A stretch of DNA of 44,708 nucleotides, from positions 220,913 through 265,620 of the forward strand of contig NW_014577587.1 in NCBI RefSeq assembly GCF_000485595.1, written 5' to 3'. The notes under the pieces are model-generated. The model did no database searches. It saw only the letters and a program-made list of their open reading frames with translations, and was not told the origin of the DNA. Position 1 is the first letter of the stretch. Each line of letters begins with the position of its first letter. Origin of the DNA: Priapulus caudatus (Eukaryota > Priapulida > Priapulimorpha > Priapulimorphida > Priapulidae). This document shows positions 1-10,976 of this stretch, piece after piece. Position numbers and translations under genes: made by a program.

Positions 1-1409
1 TTGATATAATGACTAAAAATATGTTAAAATTTAAGTGAAAAAGTCGCGGACCGAAATCGCTTTGACTTTGTTTCAAAATTCACATTGCACCGGTTTCTGT
101 ATATTTCACAAGAATTGGCCTCACTGGCCAGTGTGTTTTCATGGGAAGATGTACAACCCGAGCAGTGTTATGTGCACAAGTTTGGGTTATGAAGCATTCA
201 TGAGACTAGCATGGAAGCATTCAGTCCATGGGTTGAGAAAAACCAAACCAGAAGAAAAGCGAGCAACATAACGTCTGCTGTTTTTTCTTCTCAGAAGAAG
301 GTGACGGTTGGATTTGGTCGAACATTTGTGACAACAGAAATGTTGACAGTCTTCTGGCAAACCCCAAAATAACGGAGTTTAGTTTCACCACTTGGAAACG
401 AATTCTTAGAACTATCTTCGCCATGAAAAACGGTGGGAGAACTCTCAGCCGTTGGATGTCTGTTATGTGGAATAGTTGAAAACGTCTTGCTTGCCTGCTG
501 CCGTTGCTGCTCAGAGAAGGAAATGGGTCGTTGCATCTCTTGCTATCCAACAACATGATTCCCTGGTGTTTTGCATACGACAGATTTAACTATGCACGAT
601 ACGCCTGACCAGCGTTATTTATGCTGAGATCGACCAATCTGGCAGCGCATTCATCCAGCTGTTGTACCAGGCTTTCTTAAGTGTTTGCTCGCTCTGTCAA
701 ACTATCCTGTCACAATACATTTGGGATGCATCCCGTTAACCAAACGACTTGAAGTCACTGTGAACAAGGACACACAGACTCCAGGTAGGGCACAAACAAG
801 GTTTTAGTCTGAAATCAGGAAGCAGGTCAAAGTGCTATGTACATTACTTGCAGAACACAGGAGGGCCTTCTTGTCAGATGCAGGGAAATGGGTACATTTG
901 AAGATGGATCAAATGTTCCACATGCTGACCTGCCCACGAAGACGCGTTTGAGGAAAAGAGGAGGAATGCTGTTTCGAACATCGTACATCTGTGTGAGAGC
1001 TGGGTTAAATTCCATTGAAGAAGCCACGAACTTATCAGTTATGCGACAGCAAAAAAAGCCCGCGTGCAAAGATATCTGCTCAGATTTGAAGAATGCCAGA
1101 GCATGGAGTTCAATGCTACACTCGATTCAAAGCTAGAGAGCTCGAGACGGACGCCACCAAGCGCAAACGCTTTCATTTGATCCCATGAAAAATGAACACA
1201 AACTGAAGACCTTCAGCAATTTATGCCAAGCAAGAAAAAAGTGCAGATATAGTGGCAGATCCGTGATTACTTCAAGGTGACAGCGAGCATTGTTTGGTCG
1301 CATCATTGTGATGCACTCAGGCGACGAAATCTGCAAATGGCTGATGTACCATCACCATCCTTTGGTCTATACCATGGGCACTGGCAACCCCCAGAAGTCT
1401 TCCTGTAAA

Positions 1410-2880
1410 ACCAACAAAGGCTGCTCTTGCTAATTATCTCACAAAAGAATGCCCCAGCTGACAAAACTCCTACGATTCTGCAACCATAATAGATAGGAAT
1501 GCAGCATGATCCAGATAGGGTGAAAAGGGGATCAAGTCACTTTGAGGAAAGTTGCCGCAGTTTGTTTGTCCATGGCACTGAATGATGGCAGCACTATACA
1601 GGATCCGACATCGTCCTTCAACACCGTACAAAGATACATCCATCAACAGAATGTGAAGGCTCGCAGAGAAGAGGGAACCATTGCCTGAAAGCTCAGAACA
1701 TCACAGCATCGCAAGATTGTAAGGCGCAATGCGAGAAGCCTTCTTGCCCATGTGGAAGAAAGTCTAGCCGGTCATTTTCAATTCTGTGAGCGAATGCGGA
1801 GAAACCAGATACACCAAGCATCTGAATGGAAAGGGTCTTATTTGTAAACAACGAAACAAGTGTTACAAAATCACCACGGAAGGACCTAGGAGGTGCTTTG
1901 AGCTTCAAAGTACAACGAGGAAGGCAGATGTCGACTCTTGACTTCACGGCTTCTCATGCTGCACAGACTGTATATCCAGCAGTTGTAATCAGCTGCCGAT
2001 GACACGACGTATGTCAGTCATGGGCGTTGGCGTTTCATACTCAAATTCAATCACCATTGTCGCAGAAATGTGGCACCAAAGAGTCGCGAACAAGTCATTG
2101 ACATTACCAAAATTTGCAGCTTCAGGTGGGCGCAGAGTGTTTGTCCATATGGGAGCTTTATAGGGATGCATGCTTACACAGGTTGCAAACAGTCAGCCAC
2201 ATTTGGCAGGCAAAGCCAAACTAGGAGCGCTTAAAATGCTTAGGTCTAAGCAAAGAGGTCTAAGAAACGTTCGCCGACGTTGGGACAGAGAATTGGAAAT
2301 GTGGGCGGATGACGCTATGCGATAGAACTGGAGAATATCACATGCTCCATATGCATCCAGGTCTGGTACAAAGGAAACTTAGATTTTATAGCCTTCGATA
2401 ACCGATCATTATTCTGTGCGAAAGAAGGGGGAGATTAGAGCACCAATTGCCCTCCATGCATGATGCTTCCGAAAACACGTACAGCGGCGGGAGCCAAGTT
2501 ACGGCAGGCAGCAAGTTTAGAACAAAAGCTATCAAGAGGCGACACATGAGCGCCCAGGCCCAGTTGAAAAGGAGATGGAAATGGATGATCAGATGAAACC
2601 AACTCTGGCTTGTGGACTGAATGAGTGGACAGCCAAGCCACCTCAGGCTGCTCTGGGATTTGTTGGCCTGTAATTGTTTCCAGAGCCTGCAAGCTTACAG
2701 AGATTGTGTCTGCATTGCCAGTGGACTTGAAAATGTATCGAGACATGTGTAAAAGCTTGCTGTCTGCCGACAATCAAGCCATTGGTCTGACGGGATCAGA
2801 CACGACAGCCTCGACGAAGATGATTCATACGACGAGGAAGCAGAGAATACGGATTCTGAGCAAAAAATGCTGCGCATCTA
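1410..2880 (+). pseudogene. Possible decayed PIN-like/Cys-rich transposon gene
   Basis: No open frame survives, but stretches look coding. One near 1410-1460 reads AALANYLTKECP, similar in pattern to NKGALITMISAEM in the better preserved gene at 27464-29051. Another, at about 2665-2880, has the spacing CNC-x10-CVC-x4-GL and ends in an acidic DEDDSYDEEAENTDSEQ tail, as the C-terminal Cys-rich region of that family does. The link is inferred from these short patterns only. Internal stops and frame changes mean that it cannot encode a working protein. Confidence 0.35.
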
Positions 2881-3488
2881 GAAAGGACACTTTCGTGATG
2901 TTTTTTCAGACGTAACATTAATTAGTAATGGTTTAAATTTCAATGCTGTTAAATCTGTGTCAATTGTGTATTAAAAACTATAACATGAAAGCGTTGTGGA
3001 AATTTGAACATGTAGTATTAATCAAGCGTGTTACAAGGCTGTAATAATGCGTAAGTCAAGGGTGTTATCGGTGACATTTAAGATTAACATAATTATGATC
3101 AAAGACCTAGTGTGGAGCAATTTGCATTAGTATTGTGAAAATCATAATGTATCTGATGTTAGCATATCTAGCCATTAGGCGCTAATAGCAAAAATAAACT
3201 AAAGCCTCTAAAATCTAATGTTTTGTTCCAAATATCAAAATTAGGGTATTGTTGAACTTTGCCAAGATATGTGGCGCACATGACAACCACGCCATATTAC
3301 AAAGTACAATGATATATTCCAATGCGAAGTGGGTCCTTGTGAAGTTTTTGATGGTAAAGTATGTTATCTCTGGGAGGTTTTATTTCGGTGAATATTTGAC
3401 ATGAAACGTGCAATGTGAAATTTTGAAGTCAAACCGATTTCTGGCCACTTTTTCAGTAAAATAGTTAACATATTTTTAGTCATTATTA

Positions 3489-4215
3489 GTGATGGGAATC
3501 GCTGGAATTTCATAATCGATTATTGGTTTCCTTAACCGATCGATAATCGATTATAATCGGATAATCGTTAATAATAGCATAGATTTAATTTAATCTTACT
3601 TTGTATATACAATTATACATAGCTTCAATATTTATCATTTTTATGACCAGATGTATTAACTCTGTGAAGGTTGCTGTATGGTATATCAATGTCTGTTCCT
3701 ATACAGTATTTAATCAATTTAAAAAGAAATGGTTTAAATGCCTTATTAAAACATTAAAAGTTTTAAACAAACATGATCAAGACTTGTTCTTTATTATAGT
3801 AAGGTAAGTTGTTTGTGTTCTAATAGTGTAGGCTGTGTAGCGCGAGTTAATGTCCTGCCAATGGAATATCCTCTCCAACACAATGTAACAAACAATACGG
3901 GCGGAGGAGTAGAATCTCATCTACGGATAACATGCTGTGGGGACAGTGTCAAACCAAAACAAAAGACACTGTCCAATTTGTCCATGTCTATAAACTTGTA
4001 CACTAGTACGCTCTGCAATCAAAGAGGACCTATTTAACAGTACGTTATTCATGAAGGTGTCTCGTGGACTACAACACTGATGCACTTCTACTTCTTTTAC
4101 CACTTTTTTTTTTTGGTATTTTTGATAATCGATTATTTGTTTTCATAATCGATTATCGAATTTGAGACTATAATCGATCGATTTTCGATTATAATCGGAT
4201 CATCGAACATCATAG
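3489..4215. mobile_element. hAT-like MITE with 8-bp target duplication
   Basis: The insert starts TAGTGATGGGAATCG and ends CATCGAACATCATA, giving short imperfect inverted ends (TAgTGATG / CATCATA). It is flanked on both sides by GTCATTAT, an 8-bp target duplication as made by hAT transposases. Both subterminal regions are rich in the palindrome ATAATCGATTAT. No ORF inside has recognisable coding content, so it is non-autonomous. It sits within the right inverted end of the older element at 1-4230. Confidence 0.7.
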
Positions 4216-4349
4216 TCATTATATCAGAAAATGTTTGCACAAAATAACCCCACAAATGTTTGATATTGCTATACTATTATTAGTTGGCATCCAGTAGGCA
4301 AATTATTGGCATATGTAGTCCTTAACAAAATATTTATTTCAATTTTACC

Positions 4350-6090
4350 CAAAATATTTAATTAAATATTATTTTAATACACAAATAAAATTATTATAAA
4401 AATATAAATAAGAGTATATAAATATATTAAAAAATTTAGATTACTTTATAATATATAATTTAATAATATATAAATATAATAAAATTTATTAAAAATAATA
4501 TGTAAATAATTATATAATTAAAAAAATAAAAAATATTAGAAATTTATTAAAAAATAAAATAATATATATTTTAATAAAAATAATAAAAATTTAATAATAT
4601 AATAAAAAGTTAATTTTAAGTATAATCATAATTAAGTTAACTAAATATAATATTAAATATATATATATAAAATAAATTATATCTAAAATTTAATTTAATA
4701 CAAAAAAAAATGAATTGAATTTTATTATAATAAAATATATAATACTTCTAATTAAAAGAAGTAAAGAAGATAAATAATAAAATAAAAATAAATAGGATAA
4801 ATAAACTAGATAAAAAAAAAATATATTACATATAATTTGTTTTATTAAAAATAAAAATTTATAATTATATATTAAAATAAGAATAATTAATAAAATTAAT
4901 AAAATAATATTCAGTTATAAATAGTGTCAAAAAACTAAAAAATGATAATATAAATAATTTATAAATAAATAATAAAAGATAAAGAAAAATAAAGATAAAA
5001 ATAAGATTAATTATTATACCAAATATAATTTAATTTCAAAAAATCATGCTATTTTGTCTTATAATAATTTATAATTGGATCCTTAATGATTAAAATTAAA
5101 AAAAATGAATATAAAACTGTTTATATAAAATTATTCCAAAAGTATATTAATATCAATAATAAAATAGATAAAAAAGTAATTTATGTACATTATATTATCA
5201 GGAAAATGAAATATATAAAATATAAATCAAAATTTTGTATCTAACTACATCGATATAAAAATCTTATAGAATCTGGAATACATTTCCTACACTCTCAATA
5301 ATTATTAAACATTAATATAATAATAAATAAATATAATATACTATAAATAAAACCATAATAAATCAAACTAATATTAAAATAATATTTTCAACTATAAAAC
5401 AAATAATATATAATATATTATATAAAATAAAATATCAAATATAAAATTTTCATCTATGTAAATTATAAGATTTAATATTAGAATTAAACTTATAATTAAA
5501 TTATTATAAAATGAAATCAATTATTAAAAAATTAAAATTAATATTATTTTTAATCTCTATAAAAAATAATTCTAAATAATTATAGAATATAAATAAAATA
5601 AAAAAATATATATAATCAATAAATATTATAATATCAATATACATTGTAAAAAAAATAAATTAAATTGTGTAAAAAAAAATAATAATTAATTAAAATGATC
5701 TAAAAAATAAAATTTCAAATTAAATGATATAATATAAAGTTAATAAAGAATAAACAGGTCTTACCCTATGGTAATTAACCCATCCCAATTCTACACTACT
5801 GTTCAATACTTAAAATTAAAAGATATTTATATACATTTTAAGTTACGTTTAAAGTAAAAGAAATTTGGATATAAATCAAATCTAAAAATTAAAATAAAAA
5901 AGTTGACTAAGATAGATAAAAAGTTAAAATTAATAAAAGGAATGTTGTATAATAGTATAAATAAAATATGGAAAAAACGAAATATAAAAAAAAAAGCAAG
6001 TATTAAGACTTATTAAAGAAAAAAATAATATTAATATATAAACTAGAACTTGTTATTTAAAAACCGAATAAAATAATATTGATCATAAGT
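4350..6090. other. Extremely AT-rich insert of unknown origin
   Basis: About 1.74 kb made almost wholly of A and T. It begins and ends exactly where the sister copy at 10234-12147 (reverse complement) reads straight through (AATTTTACC, then AAATATCACATATTTTGGC), so it is a later insertion. I see no ORF in the standard code, no tRNA I can fold with confidence and no tandem unit. The composition resembles an organellar genome or control region, but I could not match any organellar gene. Only about 5755-5815 has near-normal base composition. Confidence 0.7.
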
Positions 6091-7342
6091 TATCACATAT
6101 TTTGCCAAAGCCGAAGAATTAAGGTGTCGTATAATACTATTTTGGATTGAAACACAGAGACGGCCGAGATGTTATACACTGCTATCACATTTTTTCATAT
6201 TCTAGGGATATATATCTGTGCTAAAAATCACAATGAGCCTTACTCCATATCTGTAAATGGTTACCGACCGGTCAATTTGTGGGGGTCTGCGCTCATAGCC
6301 TATGAGGAGTTTGTAAAAAAAAATATAGCAGCCAGCCTTGGCTTAACCTGTGTAAGAGAACCGAACGCCATCGGTTAGGGAAATTAACACGAACGGTTTT
6401 TGGGTTAACCCGGGTTAATATCAAGGTGGATTGCCCAGTGACAAGCTGAAAAAAAGGAATAGCAATTGCCCAATCTTATTATTAATGAAATCTAAAGAAT
6501 GAGCCAAAACACACGCAGGTCATCGACAGCTCATCGCTTCATTACTGGCTTGAAGATTAATTTTTTGATTTTTGAAGATTTTTTGTCTGCCATATGACAT
6601 TCGTGGCGGATACTTCCCAATGTGAGCCGCGCCTTAGGCTACGGCGATGTTACTTCGGCCGCGCCTCACCACTGCGGTAACGCAAGAATACCACGTGAGC
6701 TTGCCAATCGAAGTATTTTGGCGGCTTGCGCCGTAGTAGGCCAAGGTTAACTTGGGGAAGCAAATTCGAACGCAACTAGTACATTAACAAGACCCCTTCC
6801 CTTTGCTGGTTAAGTTTATAGGGCAGTGCATATGTTTACACCCCTGTATTACGGAAGAGTATATCCACTCCGCCCTATGTTACCGACACACATTTGATTG
6901 GCTAGTATATTTATGAGATCATTATCAACATTACCTTCGGGATCCATAATGTTTAGCTATCTAGAAAACTTTTAGGTCAAATGCCCAATTTATTTCTACA
7001 CATTTGTAGCCCCGTTGATCATAGAAGCTATTTTCCGTGAACCACGCTTTCCATACGACAACTTATTGAACACATCCATAACATACTAACATACATATTA
7101 TATACACATTAGTGTTGTCAACGTCGGTTGTAATCTGCGTTAATCTGCATCATCCGGTGGACCCAAGCTAGAAAATATAGAATAACATACAATAGTAGAA
7201 ACCCTATAATAACATAAATAGTTTAATAAAACATAATAATAACATAAATTATATATTTGCCGTTGGCGTTGGCGTTGCTCTTGCCTATTAGGCCAATTGC
7301 TATTAGCCGTTATTTGCTATTGCCATTGCCGTTGCCGTTGGC

Positions 7343-7412
7343 GTAGCCTCTAGAACTATAAATACACTATACAGTATACGATTAGCCCCTTCAGATATAG
7401 TTCTAGAGCTAC
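7343..7412. repeat. 70-bp hairpin repeat (CTCTAGAACTATA arms)
   Basis: GTAGCCTCTAGAACTATA pairs with TATAGTTCTAGAGCTAC around a loop of about 35 bases. An inverted copy is at 10827-10893, and a longer relative with CTCTAGTACTATAG arms is at 18089-18180. Confidence 0.6.
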
Positions 7413-8045
7413 TATTCGCATTGCCAGAATTTTACCCTTTAAGTGTCCCTTAGTTAATAATTACTAATAAGCTACCATTAGTCAATTAGTTAATATAGTG
7501 CTAAAAGTCCCTGCTGCCCATGCTAAAAATATGCAAGGATCTCACGAAATTTGCATTTACGAATACTAACTTACTAGTGTAAAGGGTGTCCAGTAATCTC
7601 TTACAATGCAAAATGTAACCCTTTACAAAAAATAATTACTACTAGGAGATTTTCTTTTGCAATTTCGATAAATTTAATTGTTAATCTATACCTGATGTCA
7701 TCTAGTGACAAAGCTCAAACATCTTTATCCAGGTCTGACAAAAGACAACTAGATCTGTTGTCAAAACTGGTTGCTAACAGTTACACTAAAAACAGGTTAA
7801 ATAAATGCCACCTTTCATTAAAATTAATGTAGTATTATATTGTTTACTCATACCATTCACGTGCTCGAAATAAGCGTTGTCCGCGTTGTCCGAGACAACC
7901 AGAATATTTGCGCCGGACAACCTAAACCAGTCTGAGTCATTGTCCGGTGGACAACCCAAAAAAAAGTTGACGGAAAAATGCACTTTATTTATATTTTTCT
8001 GACTGCGAATTTGAATTTCTTTCGGCTGTTGATCGGCCTGCATTG

Positions 8046-8725
8046 CGTCCCATAGCGCTAGTCCTAACCAACCTAACCCTCATAGCCTTAAACCCTAACA
8101 CTAACTCTAAACCGACTCGCTATCTTATATACGCTGTGTTATAGTACCCAGTTAATATATGGTGTATAACATTTTGCTTTCAATATTTTGATCTCTAACT
8201 GACAATCACATCCCAACCAACTGGTGTATGGCTAGCTGGCACAATAATGTTCATTTTCATACTTCAAATTCGAGTGTTTTCTAGCTCATCAAGAAAATCT
8301 TAATCGTGAATTAAATCCTGAATAAATAAAAAAATGATGGGACCAGCTGCCTATCTTCAAGACTACTGGATATTCATATTATTGTATAAGAATATTTGGA
8401 ACCAGCGCAGATACTAGCAAGTTCCAAAAAAAATTTGGGTGCAACATACCGCCTTATTTTTACCCCCCCCTCCTTGGAATTGGCCTAGACCCGCCACTGA
8501 AGCGATATACATTATCTGGATTATATTATATCAATGAAGCAATAGAATGTTCGCGCTTTCTCGCATTCGGCGGGGGTGGCTTCCCAAAACCAAATGATGC
8601 AGAGCTAGATAGAGGAAGCCGTTGGTGGAGAGGAGGCGGGAGGAGCCCTTATTTAAAATCATTAAGCTCATCCCACTATTTGCGACAGTTTGTTTTTTGG
8701 CCCCCCTTGGGTTTAAAAAACTGGT
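8046..8725. other. No gene seen
   Basis: This intergenic or intronic stretch has no recognisable exon on either strand. It includes CCTAACCCT / CCCTAACACT runs near 8075-8110 and a C-rich run at 8463. The region matching the third MVD copy starts only at about 8726, inside a pogo-like MITE, so this segment is not the normal upstream sequence of exon 4 as seen at 20220-20720. Confidence 0.5.
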
Positions 8726-8820
8726 ATAAATTATTTATTTTTAGTTTATTAAACAGAGAATTAAATTTGAGTTTTTAAAAAGTCCAGATTTCTGGTATCC
8801 CGATTTTTGGACTTCTACTG
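8726..8820. mobile_element. Truncated pogo-like MITE (right end only)
   Basis: It is nearly identical to the right part of the complete element at 20379-20815 and ends in GGACTTCTACTG before TA. The left part is missing, and unrelated sequence lies upstream. Confidence 0.6.
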
Positions 8821-8893
8821 TACACATTTCGATTGAATATGAATGTTTGTCTTGAACCTTTGAAGAAATTTATTCAGTCATGATACATTTCAG

Positions 8894-10193
8894 TTCGCCG
8901 TAGGTGCCGCAAACGAAAGCACTCTGATACAGGAGGTGAGGACAAGCATTTCTCAGAATACCATGTGCATATATGCTCTGAGAACAATTTCCCAACAGCA
9001 GCAGGATTGGCATCCTCGGCTGCAGGTTACGCATGCCTCGGTATGTTTATTATATTTAGGTGCTGTTACTTGTATTATTGTAAGGTGGACTATGTGTGTA
9101 AAAATTATGTTGCTATGCAGATGAGAATTATAAGAATAATTGATTGAAGCTAGTGTATTCTTTATAACTAAATCAGTAATTCATCTCTCTTGCAAGTCAC
9201 AGGTTAAAACAGATCAGATATTTGTTCAGTAGCTATACTATTTAGCACTATAACTAATTGATATCATACTCATGTCCTTTAACAGCATGTATTATATTTT
9301 CATCATAGTATCAGGAGTAGATAATAGAGATATCTATTATCTACTCCTGATAGTATCATTAATCTGTACTTTGTAAATGAACAGTAAAATATTGTAAGAG
9401 ATGTCAAATATTGTATTTTGTCACACATTTTTCTTTCAGTATACACACTTGCTCAGCTATTCAATGTAGAAGGTGATATTTCTGCAATAGCTAGGTGAGG
9501 CTGTGTTAAAATTTGAAATCTTATATCTAGCTTAGAACGTCCTTGTTAAGTAACATGTGTAATAATACTATAGTGTGTAGCTCCCCTTACAAGTGCCTGA
9601 ACATTATAATTTATTGCAGGTCTCAAACTTCACCATGGTACTGACAGCAAATGTAGTGGTTGCCATCCTTAACATTGTGCTCCTAAAAATGTGATATTAT
9701 CAAGAGCCAGTAATACATGTATTATTAGCATAATGTATTATTAGCTCATGATAATAATTATTGTGCATGGTCGTAAACTGCCGTAGCTACCCTACCTGGT
9801 ATGGCTTCACCATGTAGCATACATGTGTATTTTGCTTTATGCTGCATGGAAACTTTCGAAAAAATTTGTTTCCTTGATAACCCTTCTTTGGGGGAAATGT
9901 TTGCCTTGGCTATTCGTCAAACTTTCCGTGGTGCCTTAACATTTCTGATTAAGCAGAAGGCAACACTTGCCTTGCCCTAGTGAAATTAACATTCAACTCG
10001 TTAGCGAATGTTTAACTCACCTACCATGTGTGTATGCATACTTTCCAGACAAGGATCTGGAAGTGCCTGTCGGAGTGTTATGGGAGGCTTTGTTCGTTGG
10101 TTAATGGGCAGCAATGAGGATGGTAGTGACTCCATAGCAGAGCAGGTTGTGTCCGAGACACATTGGCCAGAGCTGCGGGTTCTAGTTTGTGTG
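8894..10193 (+). CDS. MVD: MVD, partial copy A (exons 4-6)
   Basis: Mevalonate diphosphate decarboxylase makes isopentenyl diphosphate by ATP-driven decarboxylation in the mevalonate pathway. Three exons are visible, each with a consensus AG acceptor and GT donor: 8894-9040, 9440-9494 and 10049-10193. The first encodes the GHMP-kinase ATP loop ([15 protein letters not shown]). The third starts QGSGSACRS, whose Arg corresponds to the catalytic Arg of the family, and contains SHWPELR-like [10 protein letters not shown]. Together they cover residues about 81-195 of the 397-residue composite. Exons 1-3 are absent upstream, and the 25-N gap starts 16 bases after exon 6. A 37-bp palindrome (9313-9349) sits in intron 4. 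The sequence from about 9590 to 10208 recurs unchanged at 12148-12766, so this is probably a contig end, not a separate gene. Confidence 0.9.
9313..9349. mobile_element. 37-bp palindrome with 8-bp TSD in MVD intron 4
   Basis: AGGAGTAGATAATAGA pairs with TCTATTATCTACTCCT around four bases. ATAGTATC flanks it on both sides (9305-9312, 9350-9357). The allelic or paralogous intron at 21291-21298 has one ATAGTATC and no insert, a clear empty site. Confidence 0.85.
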
Positions 10194-10208
10194 GTATGTA
10201 TGATGTGT

Positions 10209-10233
10209 NNNNNNNNNNNNNNNNNNNNNNNNN
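10209..10233. other. Assembly gap (25 N)
   Basis: A run of 25 unknown bases joins MVD copy A to the inverted repeat element. The true distance and even the adjacency are not supported by sequence. Confidence 0.99.
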
Positions 10234-10826
10234 ACAGCCGAAAGAAATTCAATTCGCAGTCAGAAAAATATAAATAAAGTGCATTTTTTCGTCAACTTTT
10301 TTTTGGTTGTCCACCGGACAATGTCTCAGACTGGTTAGGTTGTCCGGCGCAAATTCTGGTTGTCTCGGACAACCGGACAACGCTTATTTCGAGCACTGAA
10401 TGGTATGAGTAAACAATATAATACTACATTAATTTTATGAAAGGTGCATTTATTTAACCTGTTAGTGTAACTGTTAGCAACAGTTTTGACAACAGATCTA
10501 GTTGTCTTTTGTCAGACTGGATAAAGATGTTTGAGCTTGTCACTAGATGACATCAGGTATAAATTAACAATTAAATTTATCGAAATTGCAAAGAAAATCT
10601 CCTAGTAGTAATTATTTTTTGTAAGGGTTACATTTTGCATTGTAAGAGATTACTGCACCCTTTACACTAGTAAGTTAGTATTCGTAAATGCAAATTTCGT
10701 GAGATCCTTGCATATTTTTGCATGGGCAGCAGGGACTTTTAGCACTATATTAACTAATTGACTAATGGTACTATTAGTAATTATTAACTAAGGGACACTT
10801 AAAGGGTAAAATTGGCAATGCCAATA

Positions 10827-10893
10827 GTAGCTCTAGAACTATATCTGAAGGGGCTATCGTATACTGTATAGTGTATTATAGTTCTAGAGCTAC
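10827..10893. repeat. 67-bp hairpin repeat, arm B copy
   Basis: GTAGCTCTAGAACTATA pairs with TATAGTTCTAGAGCTAC. The A/T-rich loop reads through GTATACTGTATAG. It is the counterpart of 7343-7412 within the inverted element and has better preserved arms. Confidence 0.65.
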
Positions 10894-10976
10894 GCCAACG
10901 GCAACGGCAATGGCAATAGCAATAGCAACGGCAATAGCAATGGCAATAGCAAGAGCAACGCCAACGCCAACGGCAA
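10893..10976. repeat. GCAACG/GCAATG minisatellite
   Basis: About fourteen 6-bp units of the form GCMAYG/GCAATA lie next to the hairpin. The complementary array is at about 7259-7345 in arm A. The short Ala/Thr-rich reading frame over it is a by-product. Confidence 0.75.

Larger units (their letters stand above)
1..4230. mobile_element. Decayed DNA transposon with inverted ends
   Basis: The left end (about 7-92) and an inverted copy at about 3408-3487 match well: both read outward-in as AATGACTAAAAATATGTTAA, then GAAAAAGT, AAATCG, TTTGACTT and CACATTGCAC. The right end is split by a hAT-like MITE at 3489-4215 and resumes at 4216 as GTCATTATATCAG, which mirrors window bases 1-14, so the left terminus lies at or before base 1. 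Between the ends is protein-like + strand sequence in broken frames. Near 1410 it reads PTKAALANYLTKEC, and near 2665-2720 it has a CNC...CVC cysteine pattern followed by an acidic tail. These resemble pieces of the gene inside the 27055-29957 element, but too many stops intervene for a firm match. From about 2915 to 3400 I see nothing coding. Confidence 0.6.
4263..8045 (+). repeat. Long repeat element, arm A (AT-rich block inserted)
   Basis: This stretch matches the reverse complement of 10234-12147 along its length, apart from the AT-rich block at 4350-6090 that is absent from the other copy. Shared landmarks are the terminal ATATTGCTAT, the CCGGGTTAA runs near 6400, a GCCGTTGCCGTTGGCGTT minisatellite near 7259-7345, a 70-bp hairpin at 7343-7412 and the GGACAACC-rich segment near 7880-7960. 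No protein is recognisable on either strand. One end is defined (about 4263). The other is only known to extend to at least 8045, because the second copy is cut by the N gap. Its class is unknown. Confidence 0.7.

Noticed and set aside
4350-6090. Mitochondrial genes or tRNAs in the AT-rich block
   Set aside because: I tried reading both strands with TGA as Trp and ATA as Met and found TAA stops throughout and no recognisable mitochondrial protein or rRNA motif; only the composition is suggestive.
7786-8043. 85-codon - strand ORF in arm A
   Set aside because: The inverted copy at 10234-10460 has stops and shifts in the same frame, so nothing suggests selection on a protein.
8936-9147. Two 60-codon ORFs starting at ATG within MVD exon 4
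   Set aside because: One runs through the exon into the intron and the other is out of frame; the real frame enters from the splice acceptor at 8894.
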